Numbered from the stretch's first letter, positions 47,224 through 59,972 are shown. The stretch is 64,000 nucleotides of DNA from Putridiphycobacter sp965230195 (GCA_965230195.1 OZ245997.1:682001-746000), one strand, 5' to 3'. Program-made: numbers and translations. Notes: a model not told the origin generated them from the letters alone.

Positions 47224-50200
47224 TTATGCGCTGGAAGAGGCAACTGGCTCTTGGACTTTGATTGAATGTCGGCGGTCCTGTTTGCAGAACAAGCAACCAA
47301 CACACCCCATCACACGCGCAGAAAGATAAGTCCTCAAGACACGGAGGGTACTCCATTCTTGAACACCTTCCCTGCCTTCCTCCTCACATACGGTTCTGAG
47401 ATGGATTTCTGCAGATTTCATGAAAGCATAAGACAAAAAGAGAAATAACCCACAGATTGCCGCCGACAGCAAAAGTGAAAGAAGAACTTTGACAGTACCA
47501 GAAGTACGATCATCATTAAAAAACAAACCAGATGCGAATGTCAGCTGCGAAACAACCAAAGATGCTGTCTCAAAGGTGTTTAGGAAATCGTAGGGCTCAT
47601 CAAACGGCCGACAGGTCACATGGATATAGATTGCGAGTGCCAGCACGCAAACAGCAAGGATCCCTTGGATGTTGGCTCCCAATGGATAGGAGAGTGTAAC
47701 CACGACGGTTAGGATCGCTTTTCTGAGCATCACAATGGATTCCCAGAAAATGAAACGGTCCTTGTAGGCGCGGTACAGGAACCCCGTGGCATCAGCGAGC
47801 CAAGGGTTCAGACCTGGTTCCTGAGAGCGTTGCCTGATCAAGATATACGTCAACATGACTGGCAGTCCAAAAGAAAAAACAATGAGGATAGGCCAACCGA
47901 CAGTCGAGACAAGCACAGCGTGAGATCCCACGTAGCACCTCAGGGATGTATCCAGAGCCCAATACTTGTCAGTGTAGTCATTTTCGAAATCCGTGGCGTC
48001 GTGAATCGTGATGCAGTGAAGGATGTTAACTGCCGTCTTGGTGATAGAAATGTAAGTCAGGTAAGCGACAGCTAGGAAACTGAGTAACGCCCTTCTTGCA
48101 AAGTACCATGTGTTCTCGTCATACTTCCAAGTCAAGAACAGCCAAAAGAAGATGTAGAATGCCAGAATACCTAAAGGAATGAGGAGATGGACAATGGATC
48201 GCAGCACCGATCTGGGAGGATCGTTGTGTGCATCAAACAGGCAGTCGACAGAGATCGCTATTCCTCCAGTGGCAGCTCCGCCCAGAAAATCTGCAGATAT
48301 AACGGATGGTTAACAAGAGAGTTTTGAATTCGGAAGCAAGAGGGCGCACCCGCTGTGAAGAGCAAGGAACGCATCCAGGCAGTCCAGTTCACATTAATGA
48401 TGGCAGCTGCAGCGACCACTTGAAGGAAGTTTATGATGATCTGCTGAACACGGTGAGGTGATAGGAGATATTGACAGGATCCTGCCTTGAAGATTTCGAC
48501 GACCATACGCTTCGCGTTTGCTGAGTCGGATGCTGAATTTCGATTCCTTGTCGCAGCTGCGGCCAGCAGATCTGGATGAATGAGCTCTGGCGCCACCTCT
48601 CCTCTGTATAGCATCTCCACCATTTCGAAGTTGACTGGGACGTCGGTCGACGATGCTCTCGGTTTTGGAAGAGAACGGTGAGGATTTCTTCGACTGATGC
48701 GATTGGTTCGTCCGAGATTCGCCAGTCGTGTGTTCAAGTTGCTTCGGATTGCGAAGCTGGAGAGAAGCACCAGCACAAAGACTGAAGCCACAAGAAACAT
48801 GGCTGTCGCAGAATCGTGGAAGCATTTGCCACAGTCAAAAGACCAAGAACGTCCATAGCCAGCAACACAGGAACCACAGAGTAAACCGGCGTAGCCCTAA
48901 AGCAGAACGCTTAGTATTTGGCTCGTCTTAAATGAAGCCCACTTTCTTGCACTGTGCACGAGAGTAGTCTCTGTCCAATGTCTTGTCCAGCGTACAGGTT
49001 TCCATTTCACTTGTCACTGCGTTCAGATCATCTTCTCGACCACTGAAGTCACAGGCATCCCGCGACACACATCGCTGAACATGTCGTGAGCAGGGCGTTC
49101 GATGCCAGTAGCCCCTGTCGGGGTGAATGACATCCGTGGTACAGTTTCCGTTCTCGGGACACGGTTGACAAGTGGTTGCATCTGGATCGAAGTTGTACTG
49201 CGATCCGCTGCAGAGGACACATAGCGTTCCGTTTTCCTGTGAGAACTCGCCCAGTATGCAGCCTCTGATTTCAACCTCGATCGCCAGAGGTTCCAGACCG
49301 GGTTCGCTGAAGTCGATCTGGATTTCGTATTGGCCTGGACGCTGAAATCCTGTGATAGGCGGGAAGCCCTTTCGCTTGGCGTTCACTTCCATGTTGACTT
49401 CTCCAGAGAAGATGTCGTTGGGAGAGTACATGGTTGCCCGAACGAATGCATCCCCTTCACCGAGAGCAGGACTTTGTCCGTATCCGTCCAGGACCTCGGC
49501 AAGAAGCACCGGTAGGGAGTCTCCACTTCGATGATTCTTGGAAACGAGTTGATTATTCTTGACGGGCTCTTCGTTGTCCGTTTGACCAGCAGTGCTGACA
49601 GCGAATCCCTTAACGGATCTGGCATAGGAAGCGATGACTGGGCCGTACAGGCCTGCGTTGTTTCCTTCCCATTCCGGACATATATCTTGAGCAGACTCTA
49701 GGAAATGCAGGTCCTTGAAAGCGTCAGCCGCATGCCCTTCTGATAGCATGTCTGTGTCCTTAGACGAGCAGGAGTAACGAAGGACGCTGGGATCCTTTGT
49801 GAAAATGGCGCCTCCAGATGTATTCGCCTGGTTGCTTGAGAAGCTGCAGTTTGTCACCGATACAAAGGCACAAGAAGCAGAAGAATCTGTGCACCCTTGT
49901 GGACGGTATGGAGTAGAAACGTGTACTGCACCTGTGACACCATCATTGAGGATTCATATCCTGTAGACCATGAATATACCTCCAAGGTTGGCGCTGTTGT
50001 TGGTGAATGTGCAGTTGTTCAGCCGCAGTGCCAAAGACTGAGGATCAGAAGAATCAAAAGCAATTGCCCCTCCATGTTCTTCTGCCCTGCTGTTGCTTAA
50101 GGCGTACCCGGAACATAGGAAAATAGAGGACGTGTTTGCCAGAACACCTCCACCCGTTTTCTCGGCCACACACCCAGTGATCTCTACTCCAGTAGCCGTG

Positions 50201-53200
50201 AGATTCGACCCAGAAAGCCAAACGCTTCCGCCATTCTTTGCTTCGGCGTTTGCGAATACTGTCTCCAGGATCATCAACGAATTGTTCAGATCTGCTGCAA
50301 TGGATCCTCCGCTCAAGGCAGCCTTGTCCCCTGAGAATGAAGACGTTGCCAGTCGCAGACTGGAATTTGTCATGACGATGGATCCTCCAACAACGGCCTC
50401 GTTTCTTCGAAAAGCACTCGTGTTTGCACTGGCTTCAGAGTCTTCGAGGAAAACAGCACCGCCCTTCTCGGTCGCTGTACTGTTCTCGAGCACAGACTCA
50501 TGAAGGAACACTTGCGAATGCACGTCGATGTGAAGACAACCTCCAAGAGGGGCACTGTTGCCACGGAAAGAACTGTTTGTCGCATGGAAAGTACTCGATT
50601 CTGTGCCACGTAGACATCCTCCTTTCTGCGTTGCTTCATTACTGATGACCGATCCACCCAAGATAGTCAGTTCCCCTCCGTGGAGACGAGCACCGCCGCC
50701 ATCTCTCGTTGCACGATTGAATGATAGTATCGAATTCTCGAGCGTCATTTTGCTGTTTCGGTAGACGCCGATTCCTCCAGCATTTGTTGTGGCGTTGTTA
50801 GATTCGATGCTGCAGTTCACTAAGTGCATCAATGTCCTCTCTTGAATGACAAGACCCCCGCTGTCCAGAGCAAGGTTGAACTGCAAAACAGAATCGGATA
50901 AATTGAACAAAGTTCTTCGTGTGCAACTGATTCCGCCGCCAAGTTGTGTGCCTTCATTGTTGCGAATGATCAGATTGTCGCCAGTCACATTGCAGCCGAC
51001 AAAATCAGCGCCGCCTCCAGAAAAAGTGGCTTTGTTGGATGATAGGGAAGAGTTCGAGATTGTGATTTCGCTTTCGTCACCAGCAAGGCCACCTCCTCGG
51101 CTTCGGAGAGCTCTGTTCTGTGTGAAGGTCGTGTTGTGGATAATGGCAGTTCCACGCGCGACATTCACCCCTCCGCCAAAGTCGGCAGCATTCTGAGATA
51201 TGAAGCAGTTCTTCATGTTGATGGTTGTCACCAGAGCTGACATGCCTCCTCCGGCGTGCTGTGCACTGTTCCTGATGAAGCTGTCCTCTTCCATGTTCAC
51301 CCTTCCGTCCACGATGTTTAGACCCGAGCCATGACTAGCCGTGTTTCCTGAGAAGTTGCATCTGCGAGAATCAATGCTGGAATTTTCGACCCTCAGTCCT
51401 CCTCCGACTTCTTGGGCGGCGTTTTCATACCAGATCACTTCGTCCAGACGAACAATGCTTAGGTCATCGATGTCAGCTCCTGCGCCCTCACTGGATGCAT
51501 TGTTACGAGAGAAAACAGATTGGCGAATAACCAGATCTTCTGAGGAGCTGCAGCCAAGGCCTCCCCCCGTCACAGCTGAGTTGTTGTTTACAGTACAGTT
51601 GTGAAGTTCCATCTGATGAGATGCCAAGAGCAAGATAGCTCCTCCTTTATCGTATGCAACGTTACTCTCGAAAGTTGTGTTTGCGATCTTGCTCTCCGAA
51701 ACGTCATCGCAGTGAATGGCGCCTCCGTTGTCTGCACTGTTCTTCGATAAAACGGAGTTGTCAAGGATAAAACCGCTGGATGTCGATATCTGTATACAGC
51801 CCCCTTTTCCAGCTGTGTTGTTAAGGCACTTCACTGAGGACAGTCTCGACGAGATGCTCTCTGCGAGAAAGATGGCACCTCCATTGCCCACAGCCTTATT
51901 GTTTTTGAAGACTGTGGAGAGCAGCTCCAGCCTTCCATTGGATACCAAGAGGGAGCCAGCATCTCCGGTGGCGTTATTGTCTTGAACGGAGCAACGATCA
52001 ATCGTCAAGTCGCCATCGAAAGAAGCGATGGCGGCACCATTCTCTGCGGAATTCGAGGTAAAGTTGCAGTTGAACACTGTGAAGGTCTTGGTGGCATTTG
52101 AAAGGATCGCAGCCCCAACGAATGGAGAGGAGTTTTCGTGGAATGAGCTGTTGACGATGACAGCCATTTGCGCATGGTCCAGTAAGAGAGAGGACTGTCT
52201 TGAGGTCTTGATCTTAGCACCGTTCATCTCTAGACTGCCTTCGACGATGTGCAGAACAGACAGTTCATTCGAACTCGCTCTCAGACGGTCCACCAGCGAT
52301 GAGGATCCTGATGGGGACGACATCAGCGATGACGATGCATTTCCTTCGGACAACCGAACGTTCCTCCTTACAGTCAATCCTCTCAGATCATTCACCAGAG
52401 AAAGTCTGGCAAAGCACCGATCACCGCAGCTGTTGTTCGAGAAAATGACGTCGACCATCTCCAAAGACGAGCACGATGACCTGGAAAAGGTGAGAGCACT
52501 GGCTCCGCCAAGTGAGTTTCGCCTGAATGCCACGTGATGCAGCCTGATCGTTCCTGGAGGGCTGTCCGGCATGCAAGCGCCGACCTCGATGATGGATGCA
52601 CTTTCCGTGTCCAAGGAGCAGCCCTGAAAAACGAGATTAGCCAGGAGCACACTCTGGGACCTGCATATGACGAACAGTCAGTCACATCGCCAGACAAACA
52701 GTTGCTGTCGCTGAGCGTACCTGATGTAGAAGATACCGTCCTTTTGCGGACACCTCAGTCGAACTTTGCTTTTCGCCTCTGGAAGGATGCCATCAACGAG
52801 ATCCGTCGATGGGATATAGGCGCTCAGAGTGAGATTTCTAGGTATGATGACTCGATCGGGTAATCGTATCTCGTCTGCAATGCGCAGAAGAATGATGTCG
52901 TTTTCCCGCGTGCAGTTGATAATGACACCCAAGTCTCCCGACACGCCTTCCAATGCTGTCGGCCCGATCAGCCATGTCCTTGTGTCTTCATCAAGCAGAT
53001 CGGATTGCTCCTGTCGCGTCAGCCGACACTCTGTGTCTGTCAGGACCACGCACAGTTATTGCGGGATCGTGGCCCCTTCGGTGATACCTTCGGCAGCAGT
53101 GCTGCGTGATATCTGCCACAGACGGCGAGCTGTTGGACGTTCCTGAGAATAGTCGGTTCGATCACATGTCCCAAATGAGAAAGAGTAATGATCAGATACC

Positions 53201-53534
53201 TGAATGATCCGCTCGAAACCGGCCTTCTTTCTGCTCCGCTCTTGATACCGTTGGCTGAAAGCATCTAACACATTGTGTGCATGATGGCAGATAATTGTGA
53301 TAAAGAGCGAAGATCGATGCAGTTCGTGTGTGCGCACGTAAAGACGAAGAAAATGTGCCAAACGAAAAATGATCCGAAGCGACGTTTAGTTGACTCACTT
53401 GTCGAAAACTGGGTCTCTGTGAGAGGAACACGCATCGCTTCTCTGGGCTGCGCAGTGACCGGCTCAAATGTCAGGAGAACGCAGCAAAGAAAAGCTCTCG
53501 CGAGACACGTCTGTAGTTTTGCAACAGAGAACAT
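47224..53534 (-). CDS. Large membrane protein: beta-helix repeats, Cys-rich stalk, multi-span C-terminal domain
   Basis: The start at 53534 gives a signal peptide (MFSVAKLQTCLARAFLCCVLL), followed by a GTGAGT donor. An early exon (about 53049-52727) joins across an intron of about 60 nt to the long exon near 52650-49954. That exon carries some 25 parallel beta-helix repeats of the polymorphic-outer-membrane-protein type (GGAI, NNSA..GGA, NNKAVGNGGAIF). Next is a Cys-rich segment (ATTCQPCPENGNCTTDV, HPDRGYWHRTPC) typical of the stalk of such proteins. The C-terminal part (48800-47224) has about seven hydrophobic spans, including FYIFFWLFLTW, WPILIVFSFGLPVML and GILAVCVLALAIYIHV, like the TRP-channel-like membrane module of this family in protists. 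It is probably a surface protein; transport or sensing is inferred only from the fold. Some exon joins near 49.9 and 48.2-48.9 kb are approximate. Confidence 0.75.
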
Positions 53535-56500
53535 TCCCCGTCGTCTTCCCCTCCAGTCGACAAGTCTGCTCTCGTGCGAAGAAGGATCAGATGCAACAGA
53601 TCTTGCTTTCTGGCGTCTGCGTCCGACAATATTTGCCATCATGCCGTTTGTGCTCAGAATTCAGAACAAAGCGACTGGTGCGAATACGGACGACGGACCG
53701 GTGTTTAAATATTCCTCTTAGACGAAGCTTCGGGTCAGCAGACGACGCACTTAGCTAGTAACAAGGTGGAGGAGGCAGTGACCGATGAGTTTGCCGAGAA
53801 GTCGCGCCGTCTGCGAAACTCGATACGCAGATATCTGTTCATTCGTTGAGAGATCGTCGTGTCGTCGACTCCACAACATCATGGTCGGGGTCTCTCACGA
53901 TACCTCCAACGTTCAGCTATCCTCAAAAGTTGAAAAGCGGTGAAGCTGTTCTGACATGCACGAGGTCGAGTGCTGTTCAGACGATGCTCGTGTTGTCCGC
54001 ACTGAGCGTGTCTATTCTTCTGTATCGCTTGGATCACACTGTTATGTGTGGAGTTGGGAAAAGCTTTCGCGTAGACACAATGTCTCTCTCCATTGCCATC
54101 CAAATTGGTTAGTTACCGAGCTGCGAGTTTGTTCTGAACTGCAGGAAGCCGTTCGTCGTTCCCCGACAACAGAAAAGAGACATAAGAACCTCAAAGAAAG
54201 GACAACGGCTGTACAGTTACCCGATTCCAAAGGCAAAATGTCGTGGGAGATGATCGTCTGAATGCGAAGTGCTCTGGATTCTACATTCCAAAAGGATCTG
54301 ATTTTCACATGCAGCATCTATCATCGGCTGTGATAATTAGTATTAACATGCAATCTAACGAATCATCGTTTAGGAACTGCACAGCATCAGAGGAGTCCAT
54401 TTTTGTGGATGCTCTGTCTTTATACGATATCCTTACTCTTAGCTCTCTTGCGCCAAAAAACGATGCATTGTTCCTCAGGTCTTGTACCAGAAATCTCTGA
54501 AGTTTTTGACAAATCTATTCCGTAGGTGATATGATATTATGCCGACATTGTACCGCAAATTACTCTTAACACTGCAGCGTACGAAGCCCGTGCATGGATG
54601 TGGGAAATCCTGCTGTCCGATTTTACAAGAATAGGGAACTGACCCATACCATGTCACAAAAGAGGCACTCCAAAACAAGGAAATAGCTCACTCCACAGTG
54701 ATTCCTTTGTCCATTTCCGAACAGACATTTCCAGAACGTGTAAGTGTATCGGGGGAGGTAAACAAGGTTCATTAACTGAATGCACAACAACCTGTTAAAC
54801 AGTGACTTTTAGAATAGGATCTCTAAGTAGAATGGGATCTCTAAGTAGAATGTCCTTGTTTCTGTGAAGATTGACTCCATGATAAAACAGACATGAAAAG
54901 AGACACGACAGAATAGACGCAGTGTCATGCGAATGCGAGCTAGGACGCCCAGGATTCCTCTTTCCCTCCGATGCCAGTTCTAGACAATGCCTTCGCTTGG
55001 CTGATCTTCTCGAAAACCCAAGCGGAGTTGCATTTGGAAGCTAATGTCCCGACTACTCATTCACCTGAAAACAACATGAGACTCTTCTTTTGCTCTGCTT
55101 TACATGGTACCGATGGTTCTGTGTCTTTGAATCAGTATTTGTTCAAATTGACGATGCCGATTTCGTCTTTTTGCGGAGATGATGGCAGTGAAGCTACTTC
55201 TTATCCACACACCAAAATGCACTGGAGATCCTCGTAAGCATTTGATTCTGAATCATGTTTCAGAAACGCAGATCGTCGTCCTCGACGCAGATGACGAGGC
55301 CTTTGGTTGGGGGAGGCTTCTAACTGCGTTTCAGCGTGGGCAAGAGGGCGGCCAACTCGAGAACAACGGACACTTGGCAGTGGCTTCGCATGTTCCGTCT
55401 AACGTCACCTATCATAGGGTTCGCGTGAGATCTGCGAGTTCGGCAAACCTTCAATTACCTGGCAGCTATACGTTTGAGATGAGAACCCCTGCGAACTTCA
55501 CAAAGAGCGGACACCGCTCCGAAGCCATGTCAAGATCACCACAGTTGGCTCTGGTATTTAAGCTACGCTGACGTATGCTGCGCAAAGATCAGTTGTTGTA
55601 AAACAAGACAGCAAAGTCGATTCCAAGCGGATTCTCCCTAGACGATGTCGACTTTCGTCGCAGAACGTTATATCACCTGTCTTGTAAGTCGCGCGAACAG
55701 ATCGTCCGTTGCACGTTCCATCCGACTAACCGCGTGCTGTCTGCTACAGATCGTCGCGTGGTGCTTCGTTTTGTGTGACGGTAGCATCCGAATGTGAAAT
55801 TCGTTCGTCGTGGCAGACTTTGTTTTGTTTGCGCAGCGTTGCGTGTTCCCTCGGGAATCACTGGAGGAAACGATGCTCTCCGAGGAAGGACATCGGAAGC
55901 CGACTTTCCAGGAAGACGCTTACTGGAAGGCAGCGGAGTGTGGCGTCTTCCTCGTGCCCCTAATGTTGTCGCGGCATTGTCGACGTCTCCCGCTCCAGAT
56001 GGCCCTCCCCCCGCTCCTTTGATACCCGACATTATTGATGGTAAACGTTCTCCGCGAAGTGCTGCGATCATTTGCTGACTGTCTCTATAGTCAGACCCAG
56101 TTGTACCCTTGTTTCTAATGTCGGTAGATTGTGCATCCAGCCGCAATCGTCTCCAGCCGAGTTAAAGCGATATGTTGAGGGAGCAGGTTTCAGCAATGAA
56201 GTTGTCTTCACAGTGTGTGTTCTCCTCGATCTGGGCGTACCTTTCAAGATTGGAGAAAACACAGTGGAATTCGTATTCCCCAACAACGCAGCGTGTCAGA
56301 ACCCTGTACAAGTGAGGGATTATCGCTTTGGATAGTACAGCTTGACTTGTACTCCAGGCGACGGGTTAGCCCAAGTCAATGTCGTGTTGAGTGTGGCTTC
56401 TTCCAGCCACTAGTGCACAGTGTCGTTCAGGCAACAAACCAAATAAGCTGATACACAGCTACTGTTGCAAGAGTCTATGTTTTATTATTTTGTGAGCTTC

Positions 56501-56829
56501 GCTAGAGGCTAATAATCACAAAGTGTGTCTTCCGGTCTCGATGGTACACTTACATGACGGGACTGTGATTAAAAGCTAACGCTCGAATATGATCTCGTGC
56601 GGAACGTTAAATGATTTCGTCTTATGGCGCGCTTTGTTTCCAACGTTGATTCCTGCGACATCTACAAACGACAATGAAGATGATGAACTCATCTCCTGTC
56701 CTCATAAGGGAACATTTTATTCGCACATTGTAATCGAAATCGATTCCGTCTGATATGGTTTCGGGGCGCTTCGGTTCTCGGAGATTTATGAAGATATCAT
56801 AGAGGCCCTAAAGAAAAAGTTCTTTCCGC
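53535..56829. other. Gene-poor stretch
   Basis: About 3.3 kb. Plus-strand frames at 54971-55571 could belong to one gene with a tiny in-frame intron (GTAAGC...TTTCAG at about 55235); they contain IVVLDADDEAFGWGRL and SYTFEMRTP, with no family assigned. Another frame at 56072-56335 is similar in quality. None is firm. Confidence 0.35.
54817..54852. repeat. Two tandem 18 bp units
   Basis: GGATCTCTAAGTAGAATG occurs twice in a row (54817-54834 and 54835-54852). Confidence 0.8.
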
Positions 56830-57265
56830 GCGAACCTGAACGGGACTTACCTCCAACAGATAATTTGTTGTCAGATTCTTCGAACCAATTTCCACCGATT
56901 TCATCTGAAAAGCTTTTCCATGGCATACACAATCAGAAAGAATACGGTGCCCCAGACCATGATGAAATACCAAATATCATCCTCGGGCGCTGCTGCCATA
57001 CTGTAATACCTATCCTTGTCGGGATCATGAACGCATGCCTCATGCGCGAAACTCACTGTTCCACCTGGAAATGCGCAGATGTGTTCGCAGTCCCGAGGAC
57101 CGAAGACTACATAAAAATCGACTTGCAAGACTTCGATCCATATCCTTGATTCCTGTAATAATCGGATAAGTCCTGGAGATACTGATCAACGAGCTGACTC
57201 ACTACATACAGGAAAGCAAGAAGATCTCGAATAGACACTTTGGGTTCAGAAAACAATGGCGTCTC
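56830..57265 (+). pseudogene. LINE-type reverse transcriptase fragment
   Basis: The reading EYGAPDHDEIPNIIL corresponds to the KAPGPDGIPNE block of non-LTR reverse transcriptases. It is followed by a helix and STWKCADVFAVPRTEDY (the WK.A.V..IPK block). In a shifted frame with one stop come LRSISLIPVIIG, LINELTHYIQES and ISNRHFGFRKQ (the RPISLLPVIGK...RQFGFRKG block). The order and spacing match the N-terminal half of the RT domain. Frameshift, stop and truncation make it a dead fragment. It ends about 60 bp before the start of the 57.3-60.0 kb duplication. Confidence 0.72.
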
Positions 57266-57331
57266 CGGGCATTCACTAAAGGCGGATCCATTGGAGCCGC
57301 TCAGGACGTACGGGGAGGCACCGCAGTCGCG

Positions 57332-57595
57332 ATGACCGATAGCTATGGAAAGACAGCAACCGTAGCTCCAAAGGACACCACAGCGCAGGCTTCTGGTTTC
57401 ACCGATTTCAGTGGAATGGAAGAAGCAGATCAGAATGGAAGGCATGCTTCCGCCAGCGGTGCTAGCGGCGTTCAAGCAGCATCGAGCGGCAACGGCCATG
57501 CTAAAGGTGCAGCGGGCGGAAGTGCAACTGCTGCCTCCAGCGACCACGGATTTCCTGCCTCTCACGGGTCTCATTTCGGTGGATGGAAGAAATAA
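57332..57595 (+). CDS. Small Gly/Ser/Ala-rich protein, copy 2 (87 aa)
   Basis: Same start (MTDSYGKTATVAPKD), length and stop as 12022-12285. Amino-acid changes include Ser/Thr, AG/EE, Ser/Ala, Leu/His and a changed end (SHFGGWKK for SQFDGRKK). Most differences here alter the protein, in contrast to the neighbouring kinase exons. The frame nevertheless stays open. Upstream it abuts LINE-derived sequence, so its promoter differs from that of copy 1. Confidence 0.45.
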   Translation: MTDSYGKTATVAPKDTTAQASGFTDFSGMEEADQNGRHASASGASGVQAASSGNGHAKGAAGGSATAASSDHGFPASHGSHFGGWKK

Positions 57596-57936
57596 AAACA
57601 CTGACCTTGACTGATTGGGGGACGTAGTTACCACCTAGTTTTGATACCCTGAGGGACTCCTACTTCTTTAGTGCGTTTTCGGCTGTTGCTTTTAATCTAG
57701 CTTATTGTTTTGTCGGCTGCGCAGAGTGATGTCGTCAACTACGCTGATTCAATGATGGAGATGACTTTTATCCTGTAACATGGCGATGCTGTCTTTCGTG
57801 ATACAGCGATCCGAAATAGCGTGTTTCCTCCCCGGGTCTCCTTCGCGTGTTCTAAAGCATTTCACCATTCCCCTTAATTATGATAAACAGAGAGCTTTGA
57901 CAATTGAAGAGGGTTCCCAATAAACCACCCCTCACG

Positions 57937-59972
57937 GGATCAATAGGTATAATTCTGCAGCTTATCGTACAATGCTGTTGTCCATTTGCAGTATGCATTA
58001 TCGACCACGCTTCGAATATGGGCAGCCACTTGCTTTTCGCTTTTATCGAGATGAAAGCGATTGCGAATGTTCCTGACGGCATCGCCTCTTTCGAAACAAG
58101 GAAGTCCAGAATGCTTCATGAGAGCGACACATGTAATGATAGGATCTGCTACGGTACGTGCAGCGAGAAAGGCGCGAATGCACATCTCCTCGAAGGTGTG
58201 ATAGAATTTCGAGTTCCGCATTCCACCAGGATCGAGCAGCTGCGTCATCTCGTGGCTCAGCTTGAAGTCTGCGCTCTCGAATTTCATGTTCTTTCCGGGA
58301 GAGATCTCCAAGATGAACCCGAAATCGATGTGCACGAGATGGCCCTCGGAGTCGATGAGGATGTTGCCGTTGTGTCGATCCTTGCACTGCAACAGAAAAC
58401 TGGCGATGGCATAGCCTGCTTCGGAAACCATGAAGTTGTGCCGAGCGGCTTCGAATCGCGGCGACCCCGGCGCCCCGAATTCCCTCTGAAAGATCTCGTA
58501 CAGACCGCCATCCGTCGTCTCACCCAAGGCCGATCGAGATTTGCTGTTCGGCACCACTTCGATGATACCTGTCACCGCAGAAGCTCGAGTTGCTCGTCTG
58601 ATGGACACATGCAGGAGGTCATACCTTTCTCGTACCCCGTCGGAATCACACCGTAGGGACAGAGATACAGGTCGAGACCTGCCTTGATGAAAACATCTTT
58701 TAAAAGCTTGATGATCTGCAGTGCAAGGACGTCTTGACGCACGTCATCTCCGACTTTGAAGATACAGGCCTGCGATGCGTACACACCACAGGTTCGATGG
58801 TCTGCCAGCGACATCTGCCTGCTGATCACATACCTGTTTGCGCTGCCCGGCACCTGATTCCTCGTCTCCTTGTCGCTGTTCGACTTGGAACTGAACCAGT
58901 ATTGGCATCTTCTCTTTGCTGGGCATAGGGGTGCCGCTGTCACATATGATCTGTGTGACAATCGACTCCGGATTGGTGGGGATGTAGAGATCCTCCCTTT
59001 CAAGAGAGATCCCCTGCAGCACTTCTTCAATCTTCGTGCGCCGTTCGTCTGTGGGAATCGGTTTGAGAATGCCTGAGATCTCTGTGATCTGATCGAAGAA
59101 GCCCATTTCGGCATCCATGAAGATGCGCTGCTCATCCGACAGTGCGTTGCGAATGGAGTGGTAGAGCTTCTCCGTGATGCTCCAGAGCCCCGTATCACTC
59201 GGAGCCTTCCAGCCAGAGCGCTTGATAACCGGATTCATGGCCTCGGGAGGCGGTTTGCATTCCGAACGTAGATACCTGAACACCAACACACATAGAGCAC
59301 ACCGACGAGACGCAGGGGCGATGCGTCACGGACCACATCAATCTGTGACAGAAAATCCAGGACTGCGACGCCTTCTGAACGAGCAGGTACTCGAAAGAAT
59401 GATCGCCGTCGTTGCGCAGTCCCTGAACCAATTGAGGAAGGTAGAACGCCAACTGTCACACACATCACTGGGCTGGCGCTGTCCTCGGCGCAGAAGGATA
59501 TACCTGTTCTGGGTTTGCTCTGCTGAGGGATGCCACGATGAAGTGTTTCACGCTGGAATGCCACGATGAAGTGTTTCACGCTGGAATGCCGACTGATGTC
59601 GACGGCCATGAGACCAAGTGCGTCAGACACCGAAGCTGGCACCCAGTGCTTCAACAGATCGAGTTTCGAAGAGACTTTGATTCTCTTCATCGGATCACAC
59701 GTCGCCAGCAGGATTGCCGCTTGCGGAAGGGACTGCACAGTGGGATCTGTTGCGTTTTTGCTGATGAGCGAGAAGAGCTCGTTCTCGATGGAACTGGTGG
59801 CTGGAAATCGGCCCAGAAGGCCGAGTGCCAGACGGGGATGCACAGCCCATGCTGTCTGCACGTACCGGCTCCAGTCCAGCATGGCACGGGTCGCAGCCAC
59901 ATCTGCGTGAGGTATCGGACAGACCCACACCTGAGCACCCCTGTGAAGGACTGCTGCATTCCTGTTGCCCAT
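57937..59972 (-). pseudogene. Partial PI4K III alpha copy (helical end plus kinase domain)
   Basis: Contains the exons equivalent to 14600-12630 of the full gene, including the ATP-binding Lys block, KDRHNGNILID, HIDFGF and the C-terminal NYTY-stop. All introns and splice sites are kept. The N-terminal four fifths of the protein is missing. A 28 bp tandem duplication (59533-59588) shifts the frame in the exon encoding HSSVKHFIVAS, so translation from the left boundary cannot enter the kinase in frame. The last two exons translate identically to the parent. A product could arise only from an internal Met such as MNPVIKRSGWK. Marked as a pseudogene, with the selection signal treated as a finding. 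Confidence 0.75.
59533..59588. repeat. 28 bp tandem duplication in the PI4K copy
   Basis: The unit starting CCACGATGAAGTGTTTCACG occurs twice (59533-59560 and 59561-59588) and once in the parent gene near 14226-14253. It is not a multiple of three, so it shifts the frame. Confidence 0.92.

Larger units (their letters stand above)
57323..59961. repeat. Segmental duplication, copy 2
   Basis: Second copy of 12013-14625, same orientation, about 45 kb away. Identity is high, with scattered single-base differences. It has a 28 bp tandem duplication (59533-59588), a 4 bp deletion near 59460 inside an intron, and a few 1-2 bp indels in introns or spacers. It contains the small protein gene and the kinase-end exons of PI4K only. 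Confidence 0.9.

Noticed and set aside
55179..55571. Branching-enzyme-like C-terminal domain (VVLDADDEAFGWGR)
   Set aside because: The resemblance covers about 15 residues only; no catalytic domain lies upstream.
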